NCBI GenBank assembly: GCA_036705565.1
Contig: JAUBUY010000036.1
DNA from: Microcoleus sp036705565
GTDB lineage: Bacteria; Cyanobacteriota; Cyanobacteriia; Cyanobacteriales; Microcoleaceae
Reading direction: 5' to 3' (one strand)
DNA: 64,000 nt
Shown here: positions 7,694-16,328 of the stretch, one piece after another
Position numbering within the stretch: position 1 is the first letter of the stretch
How the letters are laid out: the number at the start of each line of letters is the position of its first letter
Program-made: the position numbers and the translations under genes
The notes under the pieces: model-generated
Database searches by the model: none
Told to the model about the DNA's origin: nothing
Seen by the model: the letters and a program-made list of their open reading frames with translations, nothing else

Positions 7694-7875
7694 CACATAA
7701 TCATCATCCCTAATGTGCGATCGACCTCCCGCATCAATTCTCCACAAAGCATCCGGCTGAAATTCGTTATCTGCGTCCAAGCGCACAGTAGCATTCTCGC
7801 CCAATTCCACCCCAGCCAACCTCTAATTTGATTGTGTGGTTCGCCGTGACTTCTGAATCTTACCGATAAGGCCAC
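7694..7875 (-). pseudogene. Uma2-family (DUF820) endonuclease relic, frameshifted
   Basis: Two minus-strand frames together recall Uma2, a restriction-like nuclease family hugely expanded in cyanobacteria. One frame gives VRFRSHGEPHNQIRGWL (from 7875). After a frameshift near 7820 the next frame gives GVELGENATVRLDADNEFQP and DALWRIDAGGRSHIRDDDYV. The RLDxDNExQPDAL motif with its acidic residues is diagnostic. Both the N-terminal part and the catalytic C-terminal half are missing, so it is a short dead fragment. Confidence 0.7.
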
Positions 7876-8000
7876 ATAAAATATTTTTTCAATCTATTCA
7901 GTTAGCGATAAAAATTCAAGCAAACATAGGATCGGGGGGCGAGCTTTGCCGCACTAAACTCGCTCCTAATATCAAATTATAACTAAATCCGCCCCTTAAA

Positions 8001-8035
8001 CCTTCTGCTTCTTCCTTCGCGTCTTCGCGGTTCAT
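8001..8035 (-). repeat. Dispersed repeat, ATGAACCGC-AGAGG type
   Basis: On the minus strand this reads ATGAACCGCGAAGACGCGAA and then GGAAGAAGCAGAAG. It matches the start of a repeat at 34320 (ATGAACCGCAGAGGGCGCAG). It abuts the stop codon of the split lipase gene. Apart from the Uma2 relic and this repeat, 7554-8037 shows nothing. Confidence 0.5.
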
Positions 8036-8037
8036 TT

Positions 8038-8878
8038 CTAACACAAATACCCAATCCAAGCCGGCAAAACCTCCGGCGAACCGTACCACTTCCCCGGAGA
8101 ACGAGGCGAATGCCAAACCCCCTCCAACACCAGATTTTCGGCCCCGTCCAAAACAGCAGCTTCCACCGGCGTAATTCCATCTCCCCAAGTTTCGCCCTTC
8201 CCCACAGTCAACTCATAACTTTTGTAAGCCAGCCAAGTCCCAAAACCGCGCTTGCCAAAAACAGCCTTCCCAGCAGCGCACACGTAGCGCACCTGCGGGT
8301 GAAAAGCCCCTGGATAGTGAATTTTGACAAAATCTAGATTTTTGCGCGTCCAGCGCTCTTGAGAGACGTGCGGCGTGCCTAAAGTGATTAAAGTATTCAC
8401 ACAGGGGTGAGCTTCCCACAAACCCGCGTCCTCAAGCACGTCGCCGTGAATGGTGTAAGGCTTTTCGCCCAAATAGATGCGAGAAATCCAGCCGCCAGCG
8501 GAATGACCAAGAATTTCTTGATGGTACCCGCCACGCGATCGATCCGTGGAATCAATCCAAAATCTCAAATCTCAAATCCTCAAGCCCCCGAATTGATCCG
8601 TGGGGTCAATCTAAAATCTAAAATCTAAAATCTAAAATCGAATGACCGACGAGATTGATCTGCGGAACGCCGTATTGCTGTAACATTTGTTTGACCGTGC
8701 GATCGAGCTGTCGCAAAATTGGCACCATCGACCGCCCGCCAAAAGTCGGCAACCAATCTCCCTTGCCCAGAGGCACTGTTACTGTTGGGAAACCTCGATC
8801 GACCAGAGACTTTTCTAATTCCCGATAGTCGGAAGCAGCAGCAAAATATCCTGGTAAAATCACGGTTGGTAATGGCAT
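8038..8878 (-). pseudogene. Alpha/beta-hydrolase (lipase-like) gene split by a mobile element
   Basis: The N-terminal part (ATG at 8878) reads MPLPTVILPGYFAAASDYRE and continues to QINLVGHS, where the frame runs into a 131-bp insertion. After the insertion the protein resumes at 8508 as GHSAGGWISRIYLGEKPYTI and runs to PEVLPAWIGYLC (stop at 8038). Excising 8509-8639 with one copy of the duplicated GAATGACC restores GHSAGG, the GxSxG nucleophile elbow, giving a protein of about 230 residues. The DNA elsewhere is undamaged, so the insertion may be recent. As it stands the gene yields only an 80-odd-residue stub without a catalytic serine context. Confidence 0.88.
8509..8639. mobile_element. 131-bp MITE-like element with 8-bp target duplication
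   Basis: The element lies between two exact copies of GAATGACC (8501-8508 and 8640-8647). Inside it are TGGTACCCGCCACG, GATCCGTGGAATC, heptads AATCTCA/AATCTAA and a second GATCCGTGGGGTC. The right end is a run of TCTAAAA heptads. Close relatives sit at 24638-24750 and, in the other orientation, around 9507 and 27060-27240. It codes for nothing. The target duplication indicates transposition by a cut-and-paste transposase supplied elsewhere, and shows that at least some of the TCTAAAA heptad tracts travel as part of an element. Confidence 0.82.
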
Positions 8879-8882
8879 GGTC

Positions 8883-8909
8883 AATTTTAGATTTTAGATT
8901 TTAGATTTT
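8883..8909. repeat. ATTTTAG heptad tract upstream of the lipase relic
   Basis: Three and a half copies of ATTTTAG directly precede the lipase start codon. The same heptad recurs at 10200-10312, 24720-24745, 27063-27095, 42691-42722, 45360-45475 and 63864-63888. Confidence 0.75.
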
Positions 8910-9023
8910 GCGGTCGGAGTGCTACGATCTGTTTTTCAAGTTAAAAGACACTTGCCGAAGCATCCTTTGGATTGCTAACATCTGCCACTCGTTAAACCTT
9001 TTGCTTAGGGAATATCTACTTCT

Positions 9024-9503
9024 ATGGCTCGCGAGCCGATTCAAACATGGTATTTTACCCTAGTTGTCGTTCACTTAGAAGACCGTTTTCTACTGGTACA
9101 AGAGCGCAAGTACGAGCAGCAGTGGTATCTCCCAGCAGGGCGAGTGGAAAAAGGGGAAACTTTGCTCGAAGCTGCTATGCGTAATACCTTTGAGGAAGCG
9201 GGCATTTCCATCATCGTTGAGGGAATTCTCCGGGTAGAGCACACAGTGATGCCTAGGGGCAATGTGCGCCTCCGAGTCATTTTTGTGGCTCGTCCACAAG
9301 ATAAGACGCCGCCCAAGAGTAAGCCGGATGAGCATACTTTGTGCGCGGGCTGGTATTCTCTCAAGGAATTAGACCAGTTGTCGTTGCGGGGAGAGGAAGT
9401 TCGGGAAATGTTTCAATATATGGCAAGCGGCGCTCCAATTTATCCCATCGACTTGCTCACCATCGAGGGAGCTCCTTTTAAAAATTACCGCTATCGCTGG
9501 TGA
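9024..9503 (+). CDS. Nudix hydrolase
   Basis: A 159-residue protein of the Nudix superfamily, which hydrolyses nucleoside diphosphates linked to another moiety. FLLVQERKYEQQWYLPAGRV leads into the Nudix box GRVEKGETLLEAAMRNTFEE with AGI after it. In the consensus REUXEEXGU the first Glu is replaced by Asn (RNTFEEAG); the two later metal-binding Glu residues are kept, so activity is plausible. The C-terminus adds FKNYRYRW. Substrate cannot be told. The upstream 110 bases contain no strong ribosome site. It is a single gene, next to the split lipase on the other strand. Confidence 0.9.
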   Translation: MAREPIQTWYFTLVVVHLEDRFLLVQERKYEQQWYLPAGRVEKGETLLEAAMRNTFEEAGISIIVEGILRVEHTVMPRGNVRLRVIFVARPQDKTPPKSKPDEHTLCAGWYSLKELDQLSLRGEEVREMFQYMASGAPIYPIDLLTIEGAPFKNYRYRW

Positions 9504-10030
9504 ATCCATAGATTTTGGATTTGGGATTTGGGATTTTGGATTGAATAATTACTTCCACGGATGAATCCGGTTGTGTAACCGAATTGGAAACAGGGGTCGA
9601 TCGAACGGATCGATCGTGTTTAATAAATTAGTGGCGCTCCAGAACCCGAAAAAAGACGGTATAGCAGCGGTGCAGTCTGTTTTTTCCATCGCCCCAGTCC
9701 CGCCCGCCTGACGCCTGCTGACCATTCTCAACAATACCTGAGAAACCGCGTAGAGGATTGGGTCAAAGGCATTAGGCAAGAAAAACAATGGTTTCAGCGA
9801 TTAACAACGTCCTCACCCGATTGGCGGTTGTTATACCAGCGTGGAACCAGCCCAAAAACCCGGTTTCTAGGCTTGAGTGCTTGATGTGAGGGTCGCGAAA
9901 TCTCAATAAAAGTCGATCGGGCAATTTCGATACCGACAGTGCTACAATTATACCTTTGAATTCCCAACCTCTCCTCATTAAAAATTAAAACGAATTCACA
10001 CTCAATCACAACCACAACAATATAAATTAC
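9504..10030. other. Intergenic region with a degenerate heptad element, no gene recognised
   Basis: GATTTTGGATTTGGGATTTG from 9511, followed by TTCCACGGATGAATCCGG, matches one arm of the 131-bp element seen at 8509. Beyond about 9580 there are open frames on the minus strand (79 and 83 codons) but no recognisable motifs or ribosome sites, so I do not call them genes. Confidence 0.5.
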
Positions 10031-10312
10031 CCATCGCCCAATCACTCAATCTCCCAATCCCCCAATCCCCCAATCCCCCAATCACTCAATTTCCCAATCC
10101 CCCAATCTCCCAATCCCCCAATCCCCCAATCCCCCAATCCCCCAATCCCCCAATCCCCCAATCCCCCAATCTAAAATCTAAAATCGAACAATCCCCCAAT
10201 CCCCCAATCTAAAATCTAAAATCTAAAATCGAACAATCCCCCAATCTAAAATCTAAAATCTAAAATCGAACAATCCCCCAATCTAAAATCTAAAATCTAA
10301 AATCTAAAATTT
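10031..10312. repeat. Heptad repeat array (CCCAATC and TCTAAAA) ending at a start codon
   Basis: About 280 bases consist almost only of seven-base units: CCCAATC variants from 10031, then alternating blocks of TCTAAAA and CCCAATC joined by GAACAATC. The last TCTAAAA-like unit ends two bases before the ATG at 10315. These are the short tandemly repeated sequences known from filamentous cyanobacteria. Seven is not a multiple of three, so length changes would shift any frame running through it. No Shine-Dalgarno site exists in front of the following gene. Confidence 0.9.
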
Positions 10313-10314
10313 AA

Positions 10315-12024
10315 ATGACTGACTCTTCCTCCCTAGCCAACACCCTTTCCGAACCGCTGCGCCAGCCTTTTTGGTGGGCAGCCCTAGCTTCTGTGGGCCT
10401 GCACGGAGTCCTCGGAGCAACCGCCCCGACGCTCTCAAACATACTTTATGGTGGAAATTCCTCAAAAAATATCCCCGGTTCTGTCGGCTTAGTAGAACTA
10501 ACTCCCGCAGAAGTCAGCCGCCTGCCACAAACCATACCACCGAAACCGTCTAATACGCGATTTACGCCATTTACGATCGCACCAGTTCCCCTTCCACCAG
10601 CGCCCAAGTTAGCCCCACCCTTGCCCCCCGCACCTGATACCATCAACTTGCCCGCCATGCCGCCGGGAATGCCCCCTCCTGGATTCTTTTCCCCTCTCCC
10701 TCCTTCCCCTCTCCCGCCCTTCACGGCCCCAACAGCCCCGCCACCTCCCACAACTCCATCCCCAATAGTCAGAGCCCCCTCCCAGCCAATACCCACTTTC
10801 GTCCCACCCGTACCTCCTAGCGGTTTCCTTTTCCCACCTTTACCTGGTAATTTCGATCGCAATATCCCGCCACCACCATCGCTGAATGAAGCGCCCCAGA
10901 TTCCCGGCGGCGGCTCGGAAGATGAAGCAGAAGCGCTCAAAAGGATTATAGCCAGTAGAGGCGGACTGCCACTATTTCCAGACGGAGCTCCAGTCTTTAC
11001 CCCGGAATTCCCAATTGGCAGGAATGTGGGACCCGATGGAGTACCAAAATTGACTCAAAAAGATCCCAATAAAAGGACTCTCATCGCAGAAACTCAGTCC
11101 GGTCAACCGGGTTCAAACTTACCCACCGACAGAGAGACACTGCTGGCGGCTGGAGAGACCTATGTTGCTTTGTTTGAGAAATTCAAAAAGGCTTATCCTG
11201 ACTTGGAAATGACAGGCCCGACTCCTGTGCCTGTGCCTTATCCCGTAACAGCTTGCTCACAAAAACTCCAAGGAAGAGCAGTTTTTGGAGCAGTTGTCAG
11301 CCCTCAAGGCTTGCTCAAGGCCGAGCCACAGCCGATCGTCCCCACGGGTTACGCTATTCTCGATAATGCGGCTAAAATTGCGATTATTAGCCCTTCTCTA
11401 ACATTTTCAGCAGCCAGCACGCACAAGCTTTACCAACTGGATGTCGAGTTTAAGTACGACGAAAAAGTTTGTAGTGGCATTCCTGTCACCCCAACCAGGC
11501 CCAACCCACCAGGCCAGCAGCAGCCCGCGCCCGCGCCGACAGCGCCCAGCAGACCAACAGGCCAGCCGCCATCCCCAGCGCCTACTGAAGTGAAACCGCA
11601 GTTCGAGAAGCCGCCTGCCCCCTCAAACAAACCGCAGCCAGGGGCCCAACCGTCGCCGCCCGCACCCAAGCCAGGGGCTCAACCGTCGCCCTCGCCTGAA
11701 CCGAAACCAGCCGCGGAACAGTCGCCTTCTCCTCAACCGCAACCCGCCGAAGAGTCCCCGCAGCCCGAAGCTGCACCATCTCCTGCCGCCGAAGAGTCTC
11801 CGCAGCCGGAAGCCGCACCATCTCCTGCCGCCGAAGAGTCTCCGCAGCCGGAAGCCGCACCATCTCCTGCCGCCGAAGAGTCTCCGCAGCCGGAAGCAAC
11901 GCCATCTCCGGTCCCGGAAGTGTCGCCGTCACCGTCGCCGGAAGCAGCGCCATCTCCTGCTGCCGAAGTGTCGCCGTCACCATCGCCGGAAGCAGCGCCA
12001 TCTCCTGCGGCTACCGAAAATTAA
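10315..12024 (+). CDS. TonB-like proline-rich periplasm-spanning protein
   Basis: A 569-residue protein. Residues 18-40 (PFWWAALASVGLHGVLGATA) form one N-terminal membrane helix. About 250 residues rich in proline follow, as in TonB energy-transducing proteins that cross the periplasm. Around residues 300-385 lies a folded domain with a TonB-C-like pattern (CSQKLQGRAVFGAVVSPQGL, GYAILDNAAKIAIISPSLTF, YQLDVEFKYDEKVC). A second Pro/Ala/Glu-rich tail follows, with a 14-residue repeat (SPAAEESPQPEAAP). True TonB ends with the folded domain; the extra tail is unusual and could bind peptidoglycan or other proteins. The upstream region is a pure heptad array, so its promoter and ribosome site are unclear. 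Confidence 0.7.
   Translation: MTDSSSLANTLSEPLRQPFWWAALASVGLHGVLGATAPTLSNILYGGNSSKNIPGSVGLVELTPAEVSRLPQTIPPKPSNTRFTPFTIAPVPLPPAPKLAPPLPPAPDTINLPAMPPGMPPPGFFSPLPPSPLPPFTAPTAPPPPTTPSPIVRAPSQPIPTFVPPVPPSGFLFPPLPGNFDRNIPPPPSLNEAPQIPGGGSEDEAEALKRIIASRGGLPLFPDGAPVFTPEFPIGRNVGPDGVPKLTQKDPNKRTLIAETQSGQPGSNLPTDRETLLAAGETYVALFEKFKKAYPDLEMTGPTPVPVPYPVTACSQKLQGRAVFGAVVSPQGLLKAEPQPIVPTGYAILDNAAKIAIISPSLTFSAASTHKLYQLDVEFKYDEKVCSGIPVTPTRPNPPGQQQPAPAPTAPSRPTGQPPSPAPTEVKPQFEKPPAPSNKPQPGAQPSPPAPKPGAQPSPSPEPKPAAEQSPSPQPQPAEESPQPEAAPSPAAEESPQPEAAPSPAAEESPQPEAAPSPAAEESPQPEATPSPVPEVSPSPSPEAAPSPAAEVSPSPSPEAAPSPAATEN
11749..11916 (+). repeat. Four 42-base coding repeats in the TonB-like protein
   Basis: Units start at 11749, 11791, 11833 and 11875, each opening GAAGAGTC(T/C)CCGCAGCC. 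The second and third are identical, so the array probably expanded recently by slippage or unequal exchange. The unit is a multiple of three and keeps the frame. Confidence 0.9.
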
Positions 12025-12105
12025 TTGGGCATCGCTAATTGGCAATCGGTATTGTAAAACTTCGTTGAGTTTATAAGCAATTATAAACAATAGTAGTTAG
12101 TAGTT

Positions 12106-12173
12106 AGTAGGGTGCGTCAGCTTGAATATTTGTAGCTTCTCAAACGAATTTCTACTTGCTGACGCACCCTACT
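12106..12173. repeat. Inverted repeat AGTAGGGTGCGTCAGC, shared terminator candidate
   Basis: AGTAGGGTGCGTCAGC (12106-12121) is a perfect inverse of GCTGACGCACCCTACT (12158-12173). It sits between two convergent genes and could end both transcripts. Related arms occur at 18392-18446, 27047-27258 (split by another element), 54576-54644 and, as a single arm, near 20015-20035. Confidence 0.75.
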
Positions 12174-12271
12174 TTATCAACTAAGAACGAAGTTGTTTTT
12201 CGTCCGCCTGACCAGGCTGGGGACGATTGAACTTTTGACTACAAAGCTAATTACCTATTCCCCTTAATCTC

Positions 12272-13009
12272 TCAATTGTATTGAACTTTATACATTTGAA
12301 ATAAGTCACCACTTTGCTTTTTTACTACCTTAGCGCCTGCAGCTTTAATCATTTTTTCCCAATCTTCTATTGTCTCTAAAAATACTTCGCCGGCTCGATA
12401 AGTTTCCAAAATTGCCCAATCTTCTGCTAAAGGAGCATTGGGGTTGAGGACATCAAAAACAAAATGACCGCCCGGTTTTAGTACCCGCTTTACTTCTCCC
12501 ATGACAATATTCCAATAGTCTATGGGATAGTAACAGCTAAAGCCTGTAGCGAGGCATAAATCGAACTGAGCCTCTTCGTAATTTAACTGGTGAGCGGGGG
12601 CCCATTCTACGCCTTTGAACAGCTTAGAATTGAGCTGAGGGCCGCGAGCGTTTAAGGCGTCTCGCGCTGCGCTGCTGATTTCTTGACCATAAAAATAGGC
12701 TTCCCAATCCCGCCAAGGGTAGATGAGAAAGCTGACTCCGCAGCCAATGTCTAAACAGCGCTGATTTTTTTGAGGTTTGGCAATTTTCCAGAAGGGAGAA
12801 ACTGTTTTTGCTTGGAGAGTTCCTGCGACTGATTCCAGGAAAATCGGCATTGCTTCGACTTCTTCGGGTAAGGCGAAAGCTTCTCCTCGGTATTCGCGAT
12901 CGAACCGGGCAGCAACCTGCGATAGTAAAACTTGCCAGCTATCTGATTTGCCTTTGGCAAACCAAGTTTGCTCGCTTGTACTTGCTGGGCGTTCGGACTT
13001 TTTAGACAT
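12272..13009 (-). CDS. Class I SAM-dependent methyltransferase
   Basis: A 245-residue protein. The SAM-binding motif I is CLDIGCGVSF (about residue 90), the acidic end of strand 2 is in GQEISSAARD, FDLCLATGFSCYYPIDYW is motif II/III, and VLKPGGHFVFDVLNPN is the post-motif III loop. This is the Rossmann-like methyltransferase type 11/25 pattern. The target molecule cannot be inferred. The ATG at 13009 follows AAGGTAATT. The 65-residue gene ends only seven bases upstream, so the two form a likely operon. Confidence 0.88.
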   Translation of the reverse strand: MSKKSERPASTSEQTWFAKGKSDSWQVLLSQVAARFDREYRGEAFALPEEVEAMPIFLESVAGTLQAKTVSPFWKIAKPQKNQRCLDIGCGVSFLIYPWRDWEAYFYGQEISSAARDALNARGPQLNSKLFKGVEWAPAHQLNYEEAQFDLCLATGFSCYYPIDYWNIVMGEVKRVLKPGGHFVFDVLNPNAPLAEDWAILETYRAGEVFLETIEDWEKMIKAAGAKVVKKQSGDLFQMYKVQYN

Positions 13010-13016
13010 TCTTGAA

Positions 13017-13214
13017 TTACCTTTTAGAAGCTTTGAGAGCTTTTGTAAAGTTTTGGCGGTAAGGCTTATTAAAAATTAACGCGGGCCAGAGCAGCGAGAG
13101 CTTAAGGCGATTTGCAAAACTTCGATCGAAGTTAGTGCGATCGAACCCATTCCAAAATTTCCAAATACCGCCACCGTAAGCGATCAGCAATGCCAAGCTA
13201 ATTAACGTACTCAT
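13017..13214 (-). CDS. Small conserved cyanobacterial membrane-anchored protein
   Basis: A 65-residue protein: MSTLISLALLIAYGGGIWKF is one short membrane helix, followed by a basic tail (NGFDRTNFDRSFANRLKLSL, LIFNKPYRQNFTKALKASKR). I believe this type is widespread in cyanobacteria as a hypothetical protein, but I cannot name it. It is immediately upstream of, and probably co-transcribed with, the methyltransferase. Confidence 0.7.
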   Translation of the reverse strand: MSTLISLALLIAYGGGIWKFWNGFDRTNFDRSFANRLKLSLLWPALIFNKPYRQNFTKALKASKR

Positions 13215-13784
13215 TTAAAAAACCCCTAAGCAATGGATAGGATTTTGGGTCAGCTAGTCAAAGCGCTACCCTTAATCTATCATTTATCAGACGCCAAGGC
13301 ACACCGATAGCTGTAGTAATTCCACCTTCCGAAAGAGACTGCAAAATCCCCGCTGGCCACAAACTTAAAAATAACACCCCCGAAATAGCTTTCACCGAGC
13401 AAGCAAGAAGGGACTTCTGGTAAAAGTCGATCGTTCTGAGGACTTATAAGATTGAATAAGTGAAGAATTAAAGAATTGGGAAGGAATGATGAGATAAGGG
13501 TTTCGAGTACGGGCCTACAGTTGCATTCTTTTTTTTAACTGGTATCACCCAAGATCCCCTACAAATCCGAGTTCGACCGGGGGAGTGGTGCGATGCCGCA
13601 AGTTCTAATTCGGTTGAAATCGGTTGCTGTTGGGGGACGGCCTGGCCGAACGGGATTTACCAGACGTGTCACTACTCGAAGATAATTAACTAAGAACTGA
13701 TAGCTCGCGGCCGACGAATTACAGCAGGCAAACTTTTTCTAGCGGACAATAGCGGTAGAGAGCTTTTTAAGCAAGGAGGATTTT
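13215..13784. other. Intergenic leader region with a dispersed repeat
   Basis: 570 bases without a recognisable gene. At about 13511-13553 the minus strand carries ACCAGTTAAAAAAAAGAATG followed by CAACTGTAGGCCC, which matches 63793-63822 (CCAGTTAAAAATAATGCAAC, TGTAGGTCC) and partly 47490-47515. The final part is probably a long leader of the sugar-nucleotide gene, ending in the ribosome site AAGGAGG at 13772-13778. Confidence 0.45.
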
Positions 13785-16328
13785 ATGCGTGCAGTGCTGA
13801 TGGCTGGGGGATCGGGAACTAGGCTCAGACCCCTGACGTGCGATTTGCCCAAACCGATGGTGCCGATTCTGAATCGCCCGATCGCAGAACACATTATTAA
13901 TTTGCTAAAAAGGCATCAGATTACGGAAATTATTGCGACGCTGCACTACCTTCCCGATGTCATGCGCGAATATTTTACTGACGGGGCAGAGTTTGGCGTT
14001 CAAATGACTTACGCTGTGGAGGAAGACCAACCGCTGGGTACGGCTGGTTGCGTCAAAAATATTGCTGAACTGCTCGATCGAACTTTTCTGGTCATCAGCG
14101 GCGACAGCATCACAGACTTCGACTTGACGGCAGCGATCAAATTTCACCGTAGCCAGCAATCCAAAGCCACGTTAATTTTAACTCGGGTTCCCAACCCGAT
14201 GGAATTCGGGGTCGTGATTACCGAGGAAAATTACCGCATCAGTCGCTTTCTGGAAAAGCCTTCTAGCAGCGAAATTTTCTCCGATACTATCAATACCGGC
14301 ATTTATATTTTAGAACCCGAAGTCTTGGATTACCTGCCGGTAAATCAGGAGTGCGACTTCTCGAAAGACTTGTTTCCCCTGCTACTGGAAAAAAATGAGC
14401 CGATGTACGGCTACATCGCCGAGGGTTACTGGTGCGATGTCGGTCAGCTAGATGTTTACCGGGAATCTCAGTACGACGCGCTGCGGGGAAAGGTCAAACT
14501 GGATTTGAGCTACTACAACGAAGTTCGATCGGGACTTTGGGTAGGTCAAAATACTTTTATTGACGATAGCGCGATCGTCGAAGTACCGGCGATGATCGGC
14601 AACAATTGCCGAATTGGAGCCAGAGTTAAAATCGATGCAGGTACTGTGATCGGAGATAACGTGACTGTGGGGGCCGACGCTAATCTCAAACGTCCCATCG
14701 TCTGGAACGGAGCAATTGTCGGTGAAGACGCTCATCTTAGGGCCTGCGTGATTTGCCGGAGTACCCGCGTAGACAGGCGCGCTCACGTCCTCGAAGGTGC
14801 TGTCGTCGGTTCAATGTCCATCGTGGGAGAAGAAGCACAAGTGGGGCCGAGCGTGCGCGTCTGGCCGAGCAAAAATATTGAATCCGGCGCTCTGTTAAAT
14901 CAAAATTTAATTTGGGGAGAACAAGCTAAGCGGAATTTGTTCGGTCAGCGTGGCGTTCAAGGACTGGCAAATGTGGATGTTACCCCGGAATTTGCAGTGA
15001 AATTGGGCGCGGCTTATGGCTCGACTTTGAAACCGGGGACTGCGGTATCGGTTTCTCGTGACCAGCGGAGCATTTCGCGGATGGTTTCGAGGTCTTTGAT
15101 TGCGGGTTTGATGTCGGTGGGAATTAATGTGATCAATTTGGAATCGACGGCAATTCCGATCGCGCGCACGGTTTCGTCTACGATATCAATTGCTGGCGGC
15201 ATTCATGTTCGCATTTCGCCCGATCGCTCCGACCACATTTTAATTGAATTCTTCGATATCAAAGGCATCAATATTACTAAAGGAGCTGAGAAAAAAATCG
15301 AGGGGGCTTATTTTAAGGAAGATTTGCGGCGAGCTCTAATTCCCGAAATTGGAGAGATGACGTACTTTAACCAAGCTCTCGATGTTTACAACCGCATTTT
15401 TGAGCGGCAGATGAATGTTGAGGCAATACGCTACAGCAATTCTAAGGTGGTAATCGATTACGTTTACGCGGTTTCTGGAGCAATTCTGCCCCAAATGCTT
15501 GCCAAGTTCGGCTGCGATGCGGTGGTTCTCAATGCCAGTCTCAAACAGACTTCTCTAAGCAACGGGGAACGGGAATATTTGCTCGACCAACTCGGCCGGG
15601 TGGTGAAAGCACTCAGCGCTAATTTTGGAGTGCAGGTATCGGCTAACGGCGAACAGCTCATTTTGGTAGATGAGTCTGGGATAGCGATTCGCGGGGAAAT
15701 GCTGACGGCGTTGATGGTAAATTTGATGCTGACTTCTCATCCCAAAGGTACAGTAGTAGTGCCGGTTCATGCGTCTTCTGCGGTGGAGGCGATCGCCCGA
15801 CGCTATCAAAGCAAGGTAATCCGCACGAAGGCGAACCCAACTGCTTTGATGGAAGCCGCTAACAGGAACCCGAATGTGGTTTTGGGCGGCAGCGGCCTTA
15901 TGGGTTTTATTTTCCCGCAGTTGCATCCCGGATTTGACGGGATGTTCTGCATTGCTAAAGTGATAGAAATGATGACGATTCAGGAGCGATCGCTCGGACA
16001 GATCAAGGCGGAACTTCCCCGCATCACCCACCGCAGTTACAGCGTCCGCTGTCCTTGGACTATCAAGGGTTCGCTAATGCGACATTTAGTAGAAACTCAT
16101 TCGCCCGATCGTTTAGAATTATTAGATGGAGTGAAGATTTTTAACTACAGCGACGACAATTGGGTATTAGTTTTACCCGATGCCAGTGAACCGACCGTTC
16201 ATATCTTCGCCAACAGTGAGGATCGAGATTGGGTATCTGAAACGTTGAAGGAGTACCGCGCCCTCGTTCACGATTTTGTCAGTCAAGCCGAGGCGGCAGT
16301 TCTCCAAGATAAATTTGGTAACGTGTAA
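13785..16328 (+). CDS. Mannose-1-phosphate guanylyltransferase-like / phosphomannomutase-like fusion
   Basis: An 847-residue, three-part protein. Residues 1-235 form a nucleotidyltransferase: MRAVLMAGGSGTRLRPLTCD signature, KPMVPILNRP, and VISGDSITDFD with the metal Asp. About 250-375 are left-handed beta-helix hexapeptide repeats (DDSAIVEVPAMIGNNCRIGA). From about 385 to the end is an alpha-D-phosphohexomutase fold (residues GAAYGSTLKPGTAV, ISIAGGIHVRISPDRSDHIL). In the mutase part the usual TASHNP phosphoserine loop is replaced by VSVSRDQRSIS, and the DGDGDR metal loop by LVDESGIAIRG, so mutase chemistry is doubtful and that half may be regulatory. The family provides GDP-mannose or another NDP-sugar for polysaccharides. 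AAGGAGG precedes the ATG by six bases. Confidence 0.9.
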   Translation: MRAVLMAGGSGTRLRPLTCDLPKPMVPILNRPIAEHIINLLKRHQITEIIATLHYLPDVMREYFTDGAEFGVQMTYAVEEDQPLGTAGCVKNIAELLDRTFLVISGDSITDFDLTAAIKFHRSQQSKATLILTRVPNPMEFGVVITEENYRISRFLEKPSSSEIFSDTINTGIYILEPEVLDYLPVNQECDFSKDLFPLLLEKNEPMYGYIAEGYWCDVGQLDVYRESQYDALRGKVKLDLSYYNEVRSGLWVGQNTFIDDSAIVEVPAMIGNNCRIGARVKIDAGTVIGDNVTVGADANLKRPIVWNGAIVGEDAHLRACVICRSTRVDRRAHVLEGAVVGSMSIVGEEAQVGPSVRVWPSKNIESGALLNQNLIWGEQAKRNLFGQRGVQGLANVDVTPEFAVKLGAAYGSTLKPGTAVSVSRDQRSISRMVSRSLIAGLMSVGINVINLESTAIPIARTVSSTISIAGGIHVRISPDRSDHILIEFFDIKGINITKGAEKKIEGAYFKEDLRRALIPEIGEMTYFNQALDVYNRIFERQMNVEAIRYSNSKVVIDYVYAVSGAILPQMLAKFGCDAVVLNASLKQTSLSNGEREYLLDQLGRVVKALSANFGVQVSANGEQLILVDESGIAIRGEMLTALMVNLMLTSHPKGTVVVPVHASSAVEAIARRYQSKVIRTKANPTALMEAANRNPNVVLGGSGLMGFIFPQLHPGFDGMFCIAKVIEMMTIQERSLGQIKAELPRITHRSYSVRCPWTIKGSLMRHLVETHSPDRLELLDGVKIFNYSDDNWVLVLPDASEPTVHIFANSEDRDWVSETLKEYRALVHDFVSQAEAAVLQDKFGNV

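Noticed and set aside
9549..10045. Minus-strand open frames of 79 and 83 codons
   Set aside because: No ribosome site, no recognisable motif, and they overlap repeat-rich sequence; treated as noncoding.
10446..10940. 164-codon minus-strand frame opposite the TonB-like gene
   Set aside because: Its Gly-rich product is the mirror of a Pro-rich coding sequence; a shadow.
13485..13784. Possible riboswitch or structured RNA before the sugar-nucleotide gene
   Set aside because: No known riboswitch core is recognisable; only a dispersed repeat and a leader.
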